Below, piece by piece: positions 13,344 through 22,936 of a stretch of DNA of 24,537 nt (position 1 is the stretch's first letter; each line of letters opens with the position of its first letter). Below the pieces are notes generated by a model. It saw only the letters and a list, made by a program, of their open reading frames with translations. It searched no databases and was not told where the DNA came from. The stretch is from an uncultured Fidelibacterota bacterium (GTDB lineage Bacteria > Marinisomatota > Marinisomatia > Marinisomatales > TCS55), in NCBI GenBank assembly GCA_913046805.1, contig CAJWTA010000010.1, positions 1 through 24,537 on the forward strand. Direction: 5' to 3'. The position numbers were made by a program, and so were the translations under genes.

Positions 13344-14363
13344 GTTATCAAACATTTACTTTTAAAAACCGCTCTAATAGTTTTATCCATATCGGCTTCA
13401 AGCATACTTCAAGCGCAACTAAACATATACTCTCATAGGCATTATGATTCTGATAAAATCTTGTTTAAAAAATTTACCGACCAAACAGGAATTGAAATTA
13501 ATGTTGTAAAAGGAAGCGCTGATCAATTAATTCAAAGATTAATTAACGAAGGTGAAAATTCACCAGCAGATATCCTTTTAACAGTTGATGCAGGGCGATT
13601 GCATCGCGCAAAAGAGGCAGGGTTATTCCAACCCATTCGATCTAGAACGCTCTATAGAAATATTCCAGCTGCTCTAAGAGACCCTGATAATCAATGGTTT
13701 GCCTTAACTGTACGAGCGCGCGTGATCGTCTATTCAAAGGATAGAGTGAATCCAAACGATCTTTCAACATATGAAGATCTTGCCGGTTCTCAATGGAAGG
13801 GGCGGATAGCTGTTCGATCTTCAAGTAATATTTATAACCAATCATTGATGGCATCTTTGATAGAGGCGAATGGAAAAAGAAAGGCATTGTCTTGGGCAAA
13901 GTCAGTTAGAAAAAACATGGCGAGAGCTCCAAGAGGAAGTGACCGTGATCAAGCAAGAGCAGTTGCAGCGGGCATCGCAGATGTAGCCATCATGAACACG
14001 TATTATATTGGTAAGCTGGCTACATCAAAAGATCCGAAAGACCACGAGGTTGTAAAGAAAGTAGCGGTTTTCTTTCCCAATCAAAAAGGCAGAGGTACTC
14101 ACATCAATGTGAGCGGAGCTGGAGTCATAAAAAGTGCGAAGAATAAAGAAAATGCTGTCAAATTCATTGAATATTTATCAAGCGCAGAAGCGCAAGAAGT
14201 ATTTGGAAGCGTTAATTTTGAATACCCTGTTAAGATTGATAACAATGAATCAGAGCTTTTAAACAGCTGGGGACCATTTAATTTTGACAAAATGAATCTA
14301 TCTATTCTTGGTAAGCGCAACAGCGAGGCAGTAAAATTATTTGATAAAGCTGGTTGGGAGTAA
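13344..14363 (+). CDS. fbpA: Ferric iron ABC transporter substrate-binding protein (non-canonical start)
   Basis: Periplasmic Fe(III)-binding protein of the FbpA/FutA/IdiA type. The frame from about 13344 encodes a signal peptide (KHLLLKTALIVLSISASS, cleavage near LQA-Q) running straight into LNIYSHRHYDSD, with the iron-ligand His33/Tyr34 region; the classical tyrosine pair is Tyr220-Tyr221 in NTYYIGKL. NVVKGSADQLIQRL and ENSPADILLTVDAGRL are family hallmarks. No ATG, GTG or TTG exists between the in-frame stop at 13332 and TTG 13461, which would delete the signal and first strand. AAGGAG at 13333-13338 instead points to GTT 13344 or ATC 13347 (ATT 13341 is very close). The start used here is therefore approximate. 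It is the first gene of a three-gene importer operon behind a Fur-like site. Confidence 0.93.
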   Translation, partial: VIKHLLLKTALIVLSISASSILQAQLNIYSHRHYDSDKILFKKFTDQTGIEINVVKGSADQLIQRLINEGENSPADILLTVDAGRLHRAKEAGLFQPIRSRTLYRNIPAALRDPDNQWFALTVRARVIVYSKDRVNPNDLSTYEDLAGSQWKGRIAVRSSSNIYNQSLMASLIEANGKRKALSWAKSVRKNMARAPRGSDRDQARAVAAGIADVAIMNTYYIGKLATSKDPKDHEVVKKVAVFFPNQKGRGTHINVSGAGVIKSAKNKENAVKFIEYLSSAEAQEVFGSVNFEYPVKIDNNESELLNSWGPFNFDKMNLSILGKRNSEAVKLFDKAGWE

Positions 14364-14375
14364 ATAAGCGCTCTT

Positions 14376-16010
14376 TTGGAATTATTATCGTTTAAGCAAA
14401 GATTATTTTCCAATAATTTACGTACTGAGACCTCATTTAATTTAAATCGCTGGACAGTTTTCTCACTGTTCATTGGATTATTGCTGTTCGTTCCAATTGC
14501 GATTGTGATCGGAAGTATTACCAGTTTTGCAGCTAATTGGCAGCACATTACTGAAACAGTTCTCGTTACGTATTCGTTTAATTCAATTATTTTGGTTTTA
14601 GGTACCGTATTCTTCGCGTGTATTTTTGGTATACCATCTGCATGGATGGTAACTGCTTATAAATTCCCTGGAGATCAAATTTTAAAATGGGCACTAGTTC
14701 TACCGTTAGCCATACCAACTTATATAGCAGCATATGCTTACTTTGATATTCTTGATATATTAAATCCTTTTCTAATCTGGGTTCGATCTATCTTTGGTTT
14801 CGAAGCGATGCAAATTATTAATAATGTATTGGTGTATTTTTTTACAGCTTTAATACTGGGTTCCGTATTGTATCCTTATGTTTATCTCTTAACACGAGCA
14901 TCCTTTTCCTTACAAGGTAATCGCTTTATCGATGTTGCACGTTCTTTAGGTCATTCTAGAAATTCAATATTTTGGAAGATTATTTTGCCTCTATCAAGAC
15001 CAGCTATTGTAGCAGGAATAAGTTTAGTGATCATGGAAACATTGAGCGATTATGGTGCGGTTAAACATTTTGGAGTGCAAACATTTACTTACGGAATCTT
15101 TAGAACCTGGTTGGGTATGGGGGATTTAGCTAGCGCATTACGATTAGCGGTCATCTTACTGGCATTTACTTTGACCGTTTTATATTTTGAAAAAAAAATA
15201 AGAAAGCAAGCAAGATATGGAGATGTTTTAGCTTCTCCATCTGCTGAAAAGATTTACCTAAGAGGTAAAAAATCTGTACTTGTTATGTTGATGTGTGTAT
15301 TACCCGTTATGTTTGGTTTTATTGTACCTTTCATGAGAATGGTCTCATGGTCGTGGATTAGCAGGGATTATTTTTTTGAAATCAATATGTTTGAATTGAC
15401 TCTCAATACATTAATGGTAGCAGTTGTCGCTAGCGTCACAACAGTGATTCTTTCGATCATACTTGGATTTTCATCAAAGTACTTCAAAAGCCGCAGCCTG
15501 CACTTTTCAAATCGATTGGCCTCTACAGGATATTCAACTCCTGGCGCAGTTATTGCTATGGGAGTATTGATCCTTGTTGGGTTTATTTCTAAAAAGTTCG
15601 GTATTTTATTGAGCGGAACCATGTCCTTATTATTTTTTGCTTACATTGTCCGATTCTTTGCTGTTGCTTATCAGCCGATTGAGTCAGGATTTGAAAAAAA
15701 CTGTGAAGAGTTAAATGATGCTTCAAAGACTTTAGGCGCTTCACCCTTGCGCTCGCTTTTCAACGTCAACTTGCCCCTCACTAAAAATATTATTGTGGCA
15801 GCAGGGCTACTTGTATTCATAGACGCGGCGAAGGAATTACCTTTAACGCTTATCCTGAGACCCTTTAACTTTGAAACATTGGCTACGGCAACTTTTGACC
15901 TATCAAATCAAGCGCAAATTATTGAATCTTCAATACCATCATTATTTATTATCTTCCTTACTGTGATACCTATTGTTTACCTTAATCGTCGCATTGGAGA
16001 GAAAAGATGA
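14376..16010 (+). CDS. fbpB: Ferric iron ABC transporter permease
   Basis: 544 residues, an inner-membrane permease made of two fused halves with about six helices each, as in FbpB/FutB. The two EAA coupling loops are visible: DVARSLGHSRNSIFWKIILP (from residue ~186) and ASKTLGASPLRSLFNVNLPL (from ~448). EAA loops contact the ATPase. The start is TTG 14376, 12 bases after the binding-protein stop; a GGGAG lies 15 bases upstream, so initiation is probably coupled to the preceding gene. The end overlaps the ATPase start by four bases (ATGA), which fixes it as a translationally coupled operon member. The length is normal for the fused-permease family. Confidence 0.95.
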   Translation: MELLSFKQRLFSNNLRTETSFNLNRWTVFSLFIGLLLFVPIAIVIGSITSFAANWQHITETVLVTYSFNSIILVLGTVFFACIFGIPSAWMVTAYKFPGDQILKWALVLPLAIPTYIAAYAYFDILDILNPFLIWVRSIFGFEAMQIINNVLVYFFTALILGSVLYPYVYLLTRASFSLQGNRFIDVARSLGHSRNSIFWKIILPLSRPAIVAGISLVIMETLSDYGAVKHFGVQTFTYGIFRTWLGMGDLASALRLAVILLAFTLTVLYFEKKIRKQARYGDVLASPSAEKIYLRGKKSVLVMLMCVLPVMFGFIVPFMRMVSWSWISRDYFFEINMFELTLNTLMVAVVASVTTVILSIILGFSSKYFKSRSLHFSNRLASTGYSTPGAVIAMGVLILVGFISKKFGILLSGTMSLLFFAYIVRFFAVAYQPIESGFEKNCEELNDASKTLGASPLRSLFNVNLPLTKNIIVAAGLLVFIDAAKELPLTLILRPFNFETLATATFDLSNQAQIIESSIPSLFIIFLTVIPIVYLNRRIGEKR

Positions 16011-17008
16011 GTTCTATACTTTCTGTTTCAAACATTTCAAAAGAATACGATAGACAAAGTGTAAAGGCTTTGAATGATGTAAGCTTTGAATGCAATAAAG
16101 GTGAAATAGTATCGGTTGTCGGTAGCAGCGGAAGTGGCAAATCTACTTTATTGAAATTAATATCAGGTCTTGAAATACCGGATAATGGAAAAATCATTTT
16201 AAAGGATACCATTGTGAACGATCGATCAGTTTTTGTTCGACCGGAAAAACGTGACTGTGATATTGTGTTTCAGGATTTTTCTTTATTTCCAAATATGACA
16301 ATCAGCGAAAATATATATTTCGGTATAAATGCCCAAAACAATAAATCAATGATCAATGAATTGATCGCTTTAACGGATATATTTGATATATTATCTCGCT
16401 ATCCTCACCAGGTATCAGGAGGGCAGCAGCAACGAACTGCGCTTGTGAGGGCTCTAGCAAATAATCCAGCACTATTATTGATGGACGAACCCCTTAGTCA
16501 TTTAGATAGCGCCCTAAAAGAGAGCGTTAGAAATGAGCTTATCACAATATTAAAAAAATTAGAGATGACCGTTTTGATTGTTACACATGATTCAGAAGAT
16601 GCGCTGACTATTTCTGATAAAACTATAGTTCTTAATGAAGGCAGATTGGAACAGCTAGATACGCCTAAAGATATATATCGGTATCCAAAGAGTGAATATG
16701 CAGCACGTTTATTTGGCAAAACGAACATAGTACCATTGGATTTGATTCCAGAAGCAAAATATTCTTTTACGCATTCATCGACAGGTAAAGATGTTGTGTC
16801 TGTTCGACCTCATCAATTCATTTTACAAGATGAAGGAAATTCAGAAACCTTTCCCGCAATTGAAGGAACAGTGCGAAAAATCTTTGATAATGGACATATA
16901 TCCAGAATAGACTTCGAATGTAAAGGTCTGAACTTTTTTGCCGAAATTAAAAATACAGACTCAATTAATCTTGGCGATAATAAGACTTTTCATATCAAGC
17001 TAGATTAG
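16007..17008 (+). CDS. fbpC: Ferric iron ABC transporter ATP-binding protein
   Basis: 333 residues. Walker A GSSGSGKST at 39-47, Q-loop VFQDFSLFPNM, signature VSGGQQQR, Walker B LLLMDEPLSHLD and switch His in VTHD are intact. After about residue 240 comes a TOBE-type regulatory/OB domain (VVSVRPHQFIL...), standard for FbpC/CysA/PotA-type importer ATPases. It begins inside the permease stop (ATGA overlap). It powers iron uptake with the permease and periplasmic binding protein upstream. No other gene follows in the operon; a hairpin without a T run lies 30 bases after its stop. Confidence 0.95.
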   Translation: MSSILSVSNISKEYDRQSVKALNDVSFECNKGEIVSVVGSSGSGKSTLLKLISGLEIPDNGKIILKDTIVNDRSVFVRPEKRDCDIVFQDFSLFPNMTISENIYFGINAQNNKSMINELIALTDIFDILSRYPHQVSGGQQQRTALVRALANNPALLLMDEPLSHLDSALKESVRNELITILKKLEMTVLIVTHDSEDALTISDKTIVLNEGRLEQLDTPKDIYRYPKSEYAARLFGKTNIVPLDLIPEAKYSFTHSSTGKDVVSVRPHQFILQDEGNSETFPAIEGTVRKIFDNGHISRIDFECKGLNFFAEIKNTDSINLGDNKTFHIKLD

Positions 17009-17037
17009 CTGAGTAATTACCCAGAGAATTTTATCCT

Positions 17038-17056
17038 AACACAACAAGGTTGTGTT
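17038..17056 (+). terminator. Hairpin after the iron operon (possible terminator)
   Basis: AACACAAC-AAG-GTTGTGTT is a perfect 8-bp stem with a 3-base loop between the iron and efflux operons. The following bases (TGCGTGATTTC) are not a T run, so it could be a factor-dependent end, an mRNA 3' stabiliser, or an operator for the efflux operon. Confidence 0.45.
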
Positions 17057-17087
17057 TGCGTGATTTCATTATTACCTGTTATTAAAT

Positions 17088-17133
17088 TTGTTAATTCCAA
17101 AAAATAGTTTAATATAATCAACGTAAAAACGTT
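17088..17133 (+). promoter_or_regulatory. Candidate promoter and small palindrome before the efflux operon
   Basis: A perfect TATAAT at 17113-17118, 34 bases before the efflux operon ATG, with TTGTTA at 17088-17093 (19-base spacer, slightly long). Just downstream, AACGT-AAAA-ACGTT (17120-17133) is a palindrome where a repressor could bind over the transcription start. Many Bacteroidota-like lineages use other -10 motifs, so this is tentative. Confidence 0.35.
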
Positions 17134-17151
17134 CAAATCGCTCTTTTTATT

Positions 17152-18579
17152 ATGAAATTTTATCAAATATTCATGTGTGCACTGCTTTTTACTGGGTGTT
17201 CAAGCAATTTATCTCCCAATTTAAAGTTTACCGATCAGTTGCCTGAAACGTGGAATGCACCTCTTCCAAAGGAGGAGTCTTTCGCCGGAAAATGGTGGGA
17301 AGTATTTAACGATACTTTATTTAATCAATTCTTCAATGAGTTTAGAGATAAGAACCCTGACCTTCTTTCAATTTCGCAGCAAATAGAATCATCCAACCTG
17401 TTAGCAAAGATAAATGGGGCGACGCTCAGCCCAAATATATCAGCCTCTACTGGAGGTGGTAGGCGATTGCAAAATCTATCAGCATTCGGCTTTTCGTTGA
17501 GTTCTCTTGGCTTGGGAGGCGGAAGTAGTGACAGCACTGAAAGCGATCAGGTAGTTAGTTTTACTTCTGATAATTATAGCGCTACATTGGCAATGCAATG
17601 GGAGATAGACATATGGGGTAAATTAAGGAATCAGCGCAAAGCTGCTTATAAAACTTTTGAGGCCTCGAAAAAAGAATTAGCCTATTTAAGATTTTCGCTC
17701 AGTACGCAATTTGCTTCCTCATATTATTCAGCTGTAGAAGCTGAGATGCAATATCGGCTTGCAGAAGAAATCACATCGTCACTCAAGGGTGTACGCGATG
17801 TCGTATCCGAACGCTATGGACGTGGACTTACATCAAGTCTAGATCTCAGGCTAGCAGAAGCATCTCTCGCAAATAGCAAACTTCAGCTTGTAGATCGATC
17901 CATTCAAAAAAATAGAGTTCTACGCTCTTTGGAATCAATATTGGGGATGTATCCTTCAGCAACGATTCAAGTTAGTACAGAACTTCCATCATCTATTCCT
18001 CCTATTGCTGCTGGCATTCCATCTGATTTGATAAATAGAAGACCTGATGTTATTGCCGCTGTAAACAAGATTGAAGCAGCTAGCTATGATCATGCACAGT
18101 CCAAACGCAATCTTTTTCCATCATTCTCTCTGACTGCGTCTGGCGGAACATCTGCTTCGGAATTAAAGGATGTTTTGAATGGCGATTATTCGGTTTGGAA
18201 TTTAGGAGCAAATATTTCTGCTCCAATTTTTCAAGGAAAACGGTTGAGAAATAACGTTCAACTTAAAGAGGTACAATTTAATTTAGCTGAGCTCGAGGCT
18301 TTAAAAATCATGATACGTGCATTTTCCGAGGTCGAGCAAGCGCTCTACGTTCAACATCAAATCATTTTACAATTGGATGCGGTCAGAACCGCAGAAGAGC
18401 AAGCGAGAGCAGCCTATGATCTAGCCTTTGATCGCTATCAGAAAGGCTTGGTTGATCTGGTAACCGTTTTAAATAGTCAAAATCAATGGCGCACTTCCCA
18501 ATCAATTAAAATATCCATTCAAAATTTACACGTTAACTCCTATACCGCACTTCAACTTGCGCTGGGAGGAACATTTTAA
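17152..18579 (+). CDS. RND efflux outer-membrane factor (TolC/NodT family lipoprotein)
   Basis: 475 residues. Lipoprotein signal (MKFYQIFMCALLFTGC, Cys16), then the NodT-type opening with W-W-x-x-F-x-D. It is an internally duplicated outer-membrane efflux protein. The first half has AKINGATLSPNISASTGG and the second INRRPDVIAAVNKIEAAS...LFPSFSLTASGG, followed by the periplasmic helical hairpin rich in Glu/Gln/Ala (FSEVEQALYVQHQ to AYDLAFDRYQKGLVDLVTVLNSQ). Trimers form the outer-membrane channel and periplasmic tunnel. It is the first gene of the efflux operon; the adaptor starts 14 bases after its stop. A Gly/Ser-rich loop near residues 115-130 is somewhat long. The substrate cannot be read from it. 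Confidence 0.95.
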   Translation: MKFYQIFMCALLFTGCSSNLSPNLKFTDQLPETWNAPLPKEESFAGKWWEVFNDTLFNQFFNEFRDKNPDLLSISQQIESSNLLAKINGATLSPNISASTGGGRRLQNLSAFGFSLSSLGLGGGSSDSTESDQVVSFTSDNYSATLAMQWEIDIWGKLRNQRKAAYKTFEASKKELAYLRFSLSTQFASSYYSAVEAEMQYRLAEEITSSLKGVRDVVSERYGRGLTSSLDLRLAEASLANSKLQLVDRSIQKNRVLRSLESILGMYPSATIQVSTELPSSIPPIAAGIPSDLINRRPDVIAAVNKIEAASYDHAQSKRNLFPSFSLTASGGTSASELKDVLNGDYSVWNLGANISAPIFQGKRLRNNVQLKEVQFNLAELEALKIMIRAFSEVEQALYVQHQIILQLDAVRTAEEQARAAYDLAFDRYQKGLVDLVTVLNSQNQWRTSQSIKISIQNLHVNSYTALQLALGGTF

Positions 18580-18593
18580 CACTTGAGAGCATT

Positions 18594-19748
18594 ATGAAAA
18601 AATTAGTAAGAAAATATACCGCTTCATCGATTATAGTGATCAGTTTTGCGATTACCGTGATAATGATTTTTGCAAAACCTGCGCCGAAGCCAGTCCAAAA
18701 CAAATTTGTTCCGCCTGTTGTTGAAACTATGAACGCGATACCCCAATCATATAAAGTTCAAATAAATTCTCAGGGAACCGTAGTACCCCGTACGGAGATA
18801 ACGCTTACATCAGAGATACCAGGAAAGATTGATTTTGTATCTCGTAAGATTCAAAGCGGGTCAAGTTTTGATAAAGGTGATACGCTTTTAGTCCTCGATC
18901 AGAGAGATTTTGAATTAGCTCTAATAGCAGCACAATCTTCGATGTATCAGGCGCAGGTTGTCTATGAGCGCGAACTTGCAGAATCTGAGGTTGCCAAAAA
19001 AGAGTGGAGCAATATAAATGGAGGTAAAGCCTCTAATCTAGCTTTAAGGAAGCCGCAACTCGATCAGGCGAAAGCAGCTCTTGCCGCTGCTGAAGCAAAT
19101 TACCAAAGAGCACTTTTAAATGTCGAACGTACTTATATCCTTGCTCCTTTCAAAGGTAGAGTTCGAAATGAATATGTAGATATAGGGATGGTTGTTTCAC
19201 CGGGAATACCATTAGCACAAATTTATGCGGTCGACATGGTAGAAGTAACTCTTCCGATCGCAGAAAACGATATTAAATTTTTATCTATACCGCTCGATGG
19301 AAGAATGGTCCCATTTTCAAAGCAGCCAGGAATGACGTTAACCTCTAGTTTTGCCGGTTTTACCCAAACGTGGAATGGGAAGATTTTAAGATCTGCTGCA
19401 GAAATTGATTCCAGAACAAGAATGCTATCAGTTATTGGCCAGGTACCAGCGAAGCCTTCAAAACAATCAACCCTACCTATAAAAGTTGGTATGTTCGTTA
19501 ACGCAAGCATTGAAGGAAGATCATTCAATGATATCTTTGTAATTCCTAGAGAGAAGGTACGGGATGGAGAGGTATGGGTTTTAAACAACGAAGGTATTTT
19601 AAACAAAAGAGAGGTCAGTGTTTTACGTTACGAAAAAGATAAGGCATTGATATCTAATGGATTTGAGACTGGGGATAAGGTACTGCTTACTCGCTTAGAT
19701 GTTCTCGTTGAGGGTATGAAGCTTGAAAAGAAAGATAAGTCAAAATAA
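18594..19748 (+). CDS. RND efflux periplasmic adaptor (HlyD/MFP family)
   Basis: 384 residues. One N-terminal membrane helix (about 10-28) anchors it in the inner membrane. Then come the barrel-sandwich/lipoyl half-motif (EIPGKIDFVSRKIQSGSSFDKGDTLLVLD, residues ~70-100), an alpha-helical hairpin rich in Ala/Glu/Gln (to ~180), the second lipoyl half (TYILAPFKGRVRNEYVDIGMVV), and beta-barrel and membrane-proximal domains. It bridges the pump and the outer-membrane channel. Its TAA stop overlaps the pump ATG by one base (TAATG), implying coupled translation and balanced stoichiometry. Confidence 0.95.
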   Translation: MKKLVRKYTASSIIVISFAITVIMIFAKPAPKPVQNKFVPPVVETMNAIPQSYKVQINSQGTVVPRTEITLTSEIPGKIDFVSRKIQSGSSFDKGDTLLVLDQRDFELALIAAQSSMYQAQVVYERELAESEVAKKEWSNINGGKASNLALRKPQLDQAKAALAAAEANYQRALLNVERTYILAPFKGRVRNEYVDIGMVVSPGIPLAQIYAVDMVEVTLPIAENDIKFLSIPLDGRMVPFSKQPGMTLTSSFAGFTQTWNGKILRSAAEIDSRTRMLSVIGQVPAKPSKQSTLPIKVGMFVNASIEGRSFNDIFVIPREKVRDGEVWVLNNEGILNKREVSVLRYEKDKALISNGFETGDKVLLTRLDVLVEGMKLEKKDKSK

Positions 19749-22700
19749 TGGAACGTATCATTAGATGGTTTATCTCAAACACCGTAGCAGCAAATATGCT
19801 TATGTTTATAATATTGGTTGCTGGTACCCTAACCCTTCCACGTTTAAAAATGGAAGTCTTTCCAGACATCAATATCGATGCCGTTACCATAACGGTGCCA
19901 TATCCTGGTTCTTCTCCTAGCGATGTGGAGGAAGGTATTTGCTTTCTAATAGAAGAGAATCTGCAAGGCTTAAAAGGAGTGAAAAGGATTACGTCTCTAG
20001 CTTCAGAGAACTTAGGAATAACCACTGTTGAATTCTTACCTGGGGAGGATGTTAATCAAATCCAGGATAAGATCAAATCTCGGGTCGATGCAATTGACAA
20101 TTTCCCCGATGATGCTGAAAAACCAATTATACAAAACATAAGTCAAACCTCTGACGTTATTACTGTGGCAATCTCTGGTGATATCCCTGAAGAAAGCCTC
20201 GTTTCTGTTGCCGATCGAATCAAAGACGAAATTGATGCATTGCCACAAATATCTCTTACTCAGCTTATTGGAAAAAAACCTAGAGAGATTTCAATCGAGA
20301 TATCAGAAGAGTCTCTAAAAAAACACAGTATTACATTCCAGCAGATTGCACAATCTATAAACCAAAACTCAATGGATATACCTGGCGGCGCAATTGAAAC
20401 TGGATATGGAGAAATTTTGATTCGATCTAAAGGGCAAGAATACGATGTCAATGGATTTGCATCTATTCCGATCGTTTCTCGCTCAGATGGATCAAAATTA
20501 CTTTTGGGTGATATTTCTAAAATTTCCGATGGCTTTGCCGATGTAGATCTTTTCCAGAGATTTAATGGAAAGCCAGCTATTTTAGTTAGAATATTTAGAG
20601 TGGGTGATCAAAATGCGCTTGATGTTGCAAGCGCCGTTAAAGACTATGTGAATAAAACTGCAACAACACTTCCAAGCGGAGTAGAGATTGGTACGTTTAG
20701 CGATGAATCTGTTCTCTTGAAGGGTAGAATTGACTTATTAACAAAAAACGCATATTTGGGCTTAGTCTTAGTAGTATTGGTCTTAGCAATATTTCTTAAG
20801 CCAAAGCTAGCGTTTTGGGTCTCGCTTGGTATACCTATATCGTTCATGGGTGGCTTCCTTCTTATGCCAGCAGTAGATGTATCAATTAATATGCTATCCC
20901 TTTTTACCTTTATCCTAGTGTTAGGTATTGTTGTAGATGATGCAATTATTGTCGGAGAAAATATTTTTTTATGGAGAGAAAGAGGTCTTCCTGCTCAAGA
21001 AGCTGCGATAAAGGGTGCGAGTCAAGTAGCAATTCCCGTAACATTTGCGGTACTTACAACGATGGCAACTTTTTCACCCATGTTATCTGTTAGTGGTAAT
21101 CTTGCGCAACTTTGGAAGATCATTCCTCTCGTTACGATTATTGTTCTAATCTTCTCGCTTATAGAGTCACTAACTATTTTACCAGCTCATTTAGGGCACA
21201 TTTCATTAGATAAGAAAAGTAAGTTTTCATGGATTGATAGGTTCGGTAAGCGTTGGGAGCTTTTTCAAGACAAAGTAAAAAAGGGTCTTAATTCCTTTGT
21301 GCAAAATCGGTACAAGCCATTTTTAATGCAGAGTATAAAACATTATAAGGTCACACTTGCTTCTTCAGTAGGTTTATTTGTGCTGACAATTGGGCTTTTA
21401 GCGGGAGGTTGGATGAAATTTGTTTTTTTTCCAGCATTAGAAGCCGATTTAGTGAACGCTACAGTTGTTTTTCCGGAAGGGTCACCAATATCGCAATCCC
21501 AAGAAGCGGTGAATATTTTGCATAAGTCTGCGGAAAAATTACGTGCTGAGCTTACTCAGGAGTTTCCCAATGACAAAATTTTTGCAAATGTCATTGCGAC
21601 TGCTGGAGATCAGCCTATTAAAAAAGAAGCTGCACAAGACTCCGGTCCAGGTTCAGGCTCGTCTTCAAGCGGATCGCATTTGGCCGAGTATGCGATAGAA
21701 CTATCTCCTGGAGAAGTACGACCAATAAGCGCTGTTGAAATTGCTCAACGTTGGCGGAAATTGACGGAACCAATATTTGGAGCAAAAGAATTGGTTTTCA
21801 CAACTGATCTTTTTTCTGCAGGGGACGCAATAAATCTTCAACTGACCAGCAGAAGTTTAGACGACTTAAATACTGTTAGTTCTCTAATAAAAGAAAGATT
21901 ATCTATGTACCCAGGCGTTATTGATATTAAAGATTCTTTTGCGGTTGGCAAGGAAGAGATATCAATTCGCACATTACCAAGTTCTGCTAATTATGGTATT
22001 ACTATGGCAGATATTGCCTCTCAGGTACGTCAGGCTTTTTATGGGCTTGAGGTGCAAAATTTTCAACGAGGTAGAGATGAAGTAAAGGTATTCATTCGTT
22101 ATCCTGCTAACGAAAGAAAAACGATTGAAAATTTAGAGTCAATGTATATACGCACTCAAAACGGATCTGAGATTCCATTGAGGCAGCTTGCATCTTTGGA
22201 GTTTTCAAAAGGATTTTCTAGTATTAGAAGGGTCGATAGAAACAGAGCAATAAACGTTACTGCTAATGTCGACATTTCAAAGATTACCTCAAATGAAGTT
22301 TTAAGTTCAATGCAGCAAAAAGACATTCCTCAGATTTTACAAGAGTATCCAAGCGTAAAGTATACTCTTGAAGGTGAACAAAAAGAGCAAAACGAAAGTC
22401 TTGGATCAATTTTTAAGAATTTCTTTTTGGCTATGATTGTTGTCTATACCCTGCTTGCAATTCCATTTAGATCGTATTTACAGCCATTAATAGTTATGGG
22501 AGCTATACCTTTTGGCTTAACAGGAGCTGTTATCGGTCACATAATTATGGGTCAAAACCTGACAATTTTATCCCTCATTGGCATTGTTGCCTTGGCAGGT
22601 GTTGTTGTTAATGATGCGCTAGTACTTGTTGACTTCATTAATCGATATAGATTAGATGGTCATACAATAAAAGAAGCTATTTCAGAGGCTGGCCCTAGAA

Positions 22701-22936
22701 GATTTAGACCTATACTTTTAACGTCACTCACAACTTTTTTTGGACTGTTGCCACTATTAGTCGAAAAAAGCGTTCAGGCCAAATTTCTTATTCCAATGGC
22801 CATATCCTTGGCTTTCGGTGTTCTATTTGCAACCCTGATCACATTAGTATTTATCCCATCTGCATACTTAGCTGTTGAAAAACTAAAAGATAGATTTGTG
22901 AAGAAAGAAAATATTATAGCTGCTGAGATAAATTAA
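19748..22936 (+). CDS. RND multidrug efflux pump (AcrB/HAE-type inner-membrane transporter)
   Basis: 1062 residues, the proton-driven pump of the tripartite system. The usual duplicated architecture is present: helix 1 at ~10-30, a large periplasmic porter/docking domain (~35-335), helices 2-6 (~336-480), a linker, helix 7 (~540-560), a second periplasmic domain (~565-880) and the last helices (~885-1050). The proton-relay Asp pair of helix 4 is Asp397-Asp398 (VVDDAIIVGENI). In helix 10 the AcrB Lys position reads Asn955-Asp956 (GVVVNDALVLVDFI), so the catalytic lysine is absent by my eye alignment. A Gly/Ser-rich loop (PGSGSSSSGS, about residue 635) sits in the second periplasmic domain. The substrate is unknown. 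The stop directly abuts the convergent gene's stop. Confidence 0.95.
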   Translation: MERIIRWFISNTVAANMLMFIILVAGTLTLPRLKMEVFPDINIDAVTITVPYPGSSPSDVEEGICFLIEENLQGLKGVKRITSLASENLGITTVEFLPGEDVNQIQDKIKSRVDAIDNFPDDAEKPIIQNISQTSDVITVAISGDIPEESLVSVADRIKDEIDALPQISLTQLIGKKPREISIEISEESLKKHSITFQQIAQSINQNSMDIPGGAIETGYGEILIRSKGQEYDVNGFASIPIVSRSDGSKLLLGDISKISDGFADVDLFQRFNGKPAILVRIFRVGDQNALDVASAVKDYVNKTATTLPSGVEIGTFSDESVLLKGRIDLLTKNAYLGLVLVVLVLAIFLKPKLAFWVSLGIPISFMGGFLLMPAVDVSINMLSLFTFILVLGIVVDDAIIVGENIFLWRERGLPAQEAAIKGASQVAIPVTFAVLTTMATFSPMLSVSGNLAQLWKIIPLVTIIVLIFSLIESLTILPAHLGHISLDKKSKFSWIDRFGKRWELFQDKVKKGLNSFVQNRYKPFLMQSIKHYKVTLASSVGLFVLTIGLLAGGWMKFVFFPALEADLVNATVVFPEGSPISQSQEAVNILHKSAEKLRAELTQEFPNDKIFANVIATAGDQPIKKEAAQDSGPGSGSSSSGSHLAEYAIELSPGEVRPISAVEIAQRWRKLTEPIFGAKELVFTTDLFSAGDAINLQLTSRSLDDLNTVSSLIKERLSMYPGVIDIKDSFAVGKEEISIRTLPSSANYGITMADIASQVRQAFYGLEVQNFQRGRDEVKVFIRYPANERKTIENLESMYIRTQNGSEIPLRQLASLEFSKGFSSIRRVDRNRAINVTANVDISKITSNEVLSSMQQKDIPQILQEYPSVKYTLEGEQKEQNESLGSIFKNFFLAMIVVYTLLAIPFRSYLQPLIVMGAIPFGLTGAVIGHIIMGQNLTILSLIGIVALAGVVVNDALVLVDFINRYRLDGHTIKEAISEAGPRRFRPILLTSLTTFFGLLPLLVEKSVQAKFLIPMAISLAFGVLFATLITLVFIPSAYLAVEKLKDRFVKKENIIAAEIN

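Noticed and set aside
13461..14363. Iron-binding protein starting at TTG 13461
   Set aside because: It would remove the signal peptide and the first strand with the His-Tyr iron ligands, all of which are encoded in the same frame just upstream.
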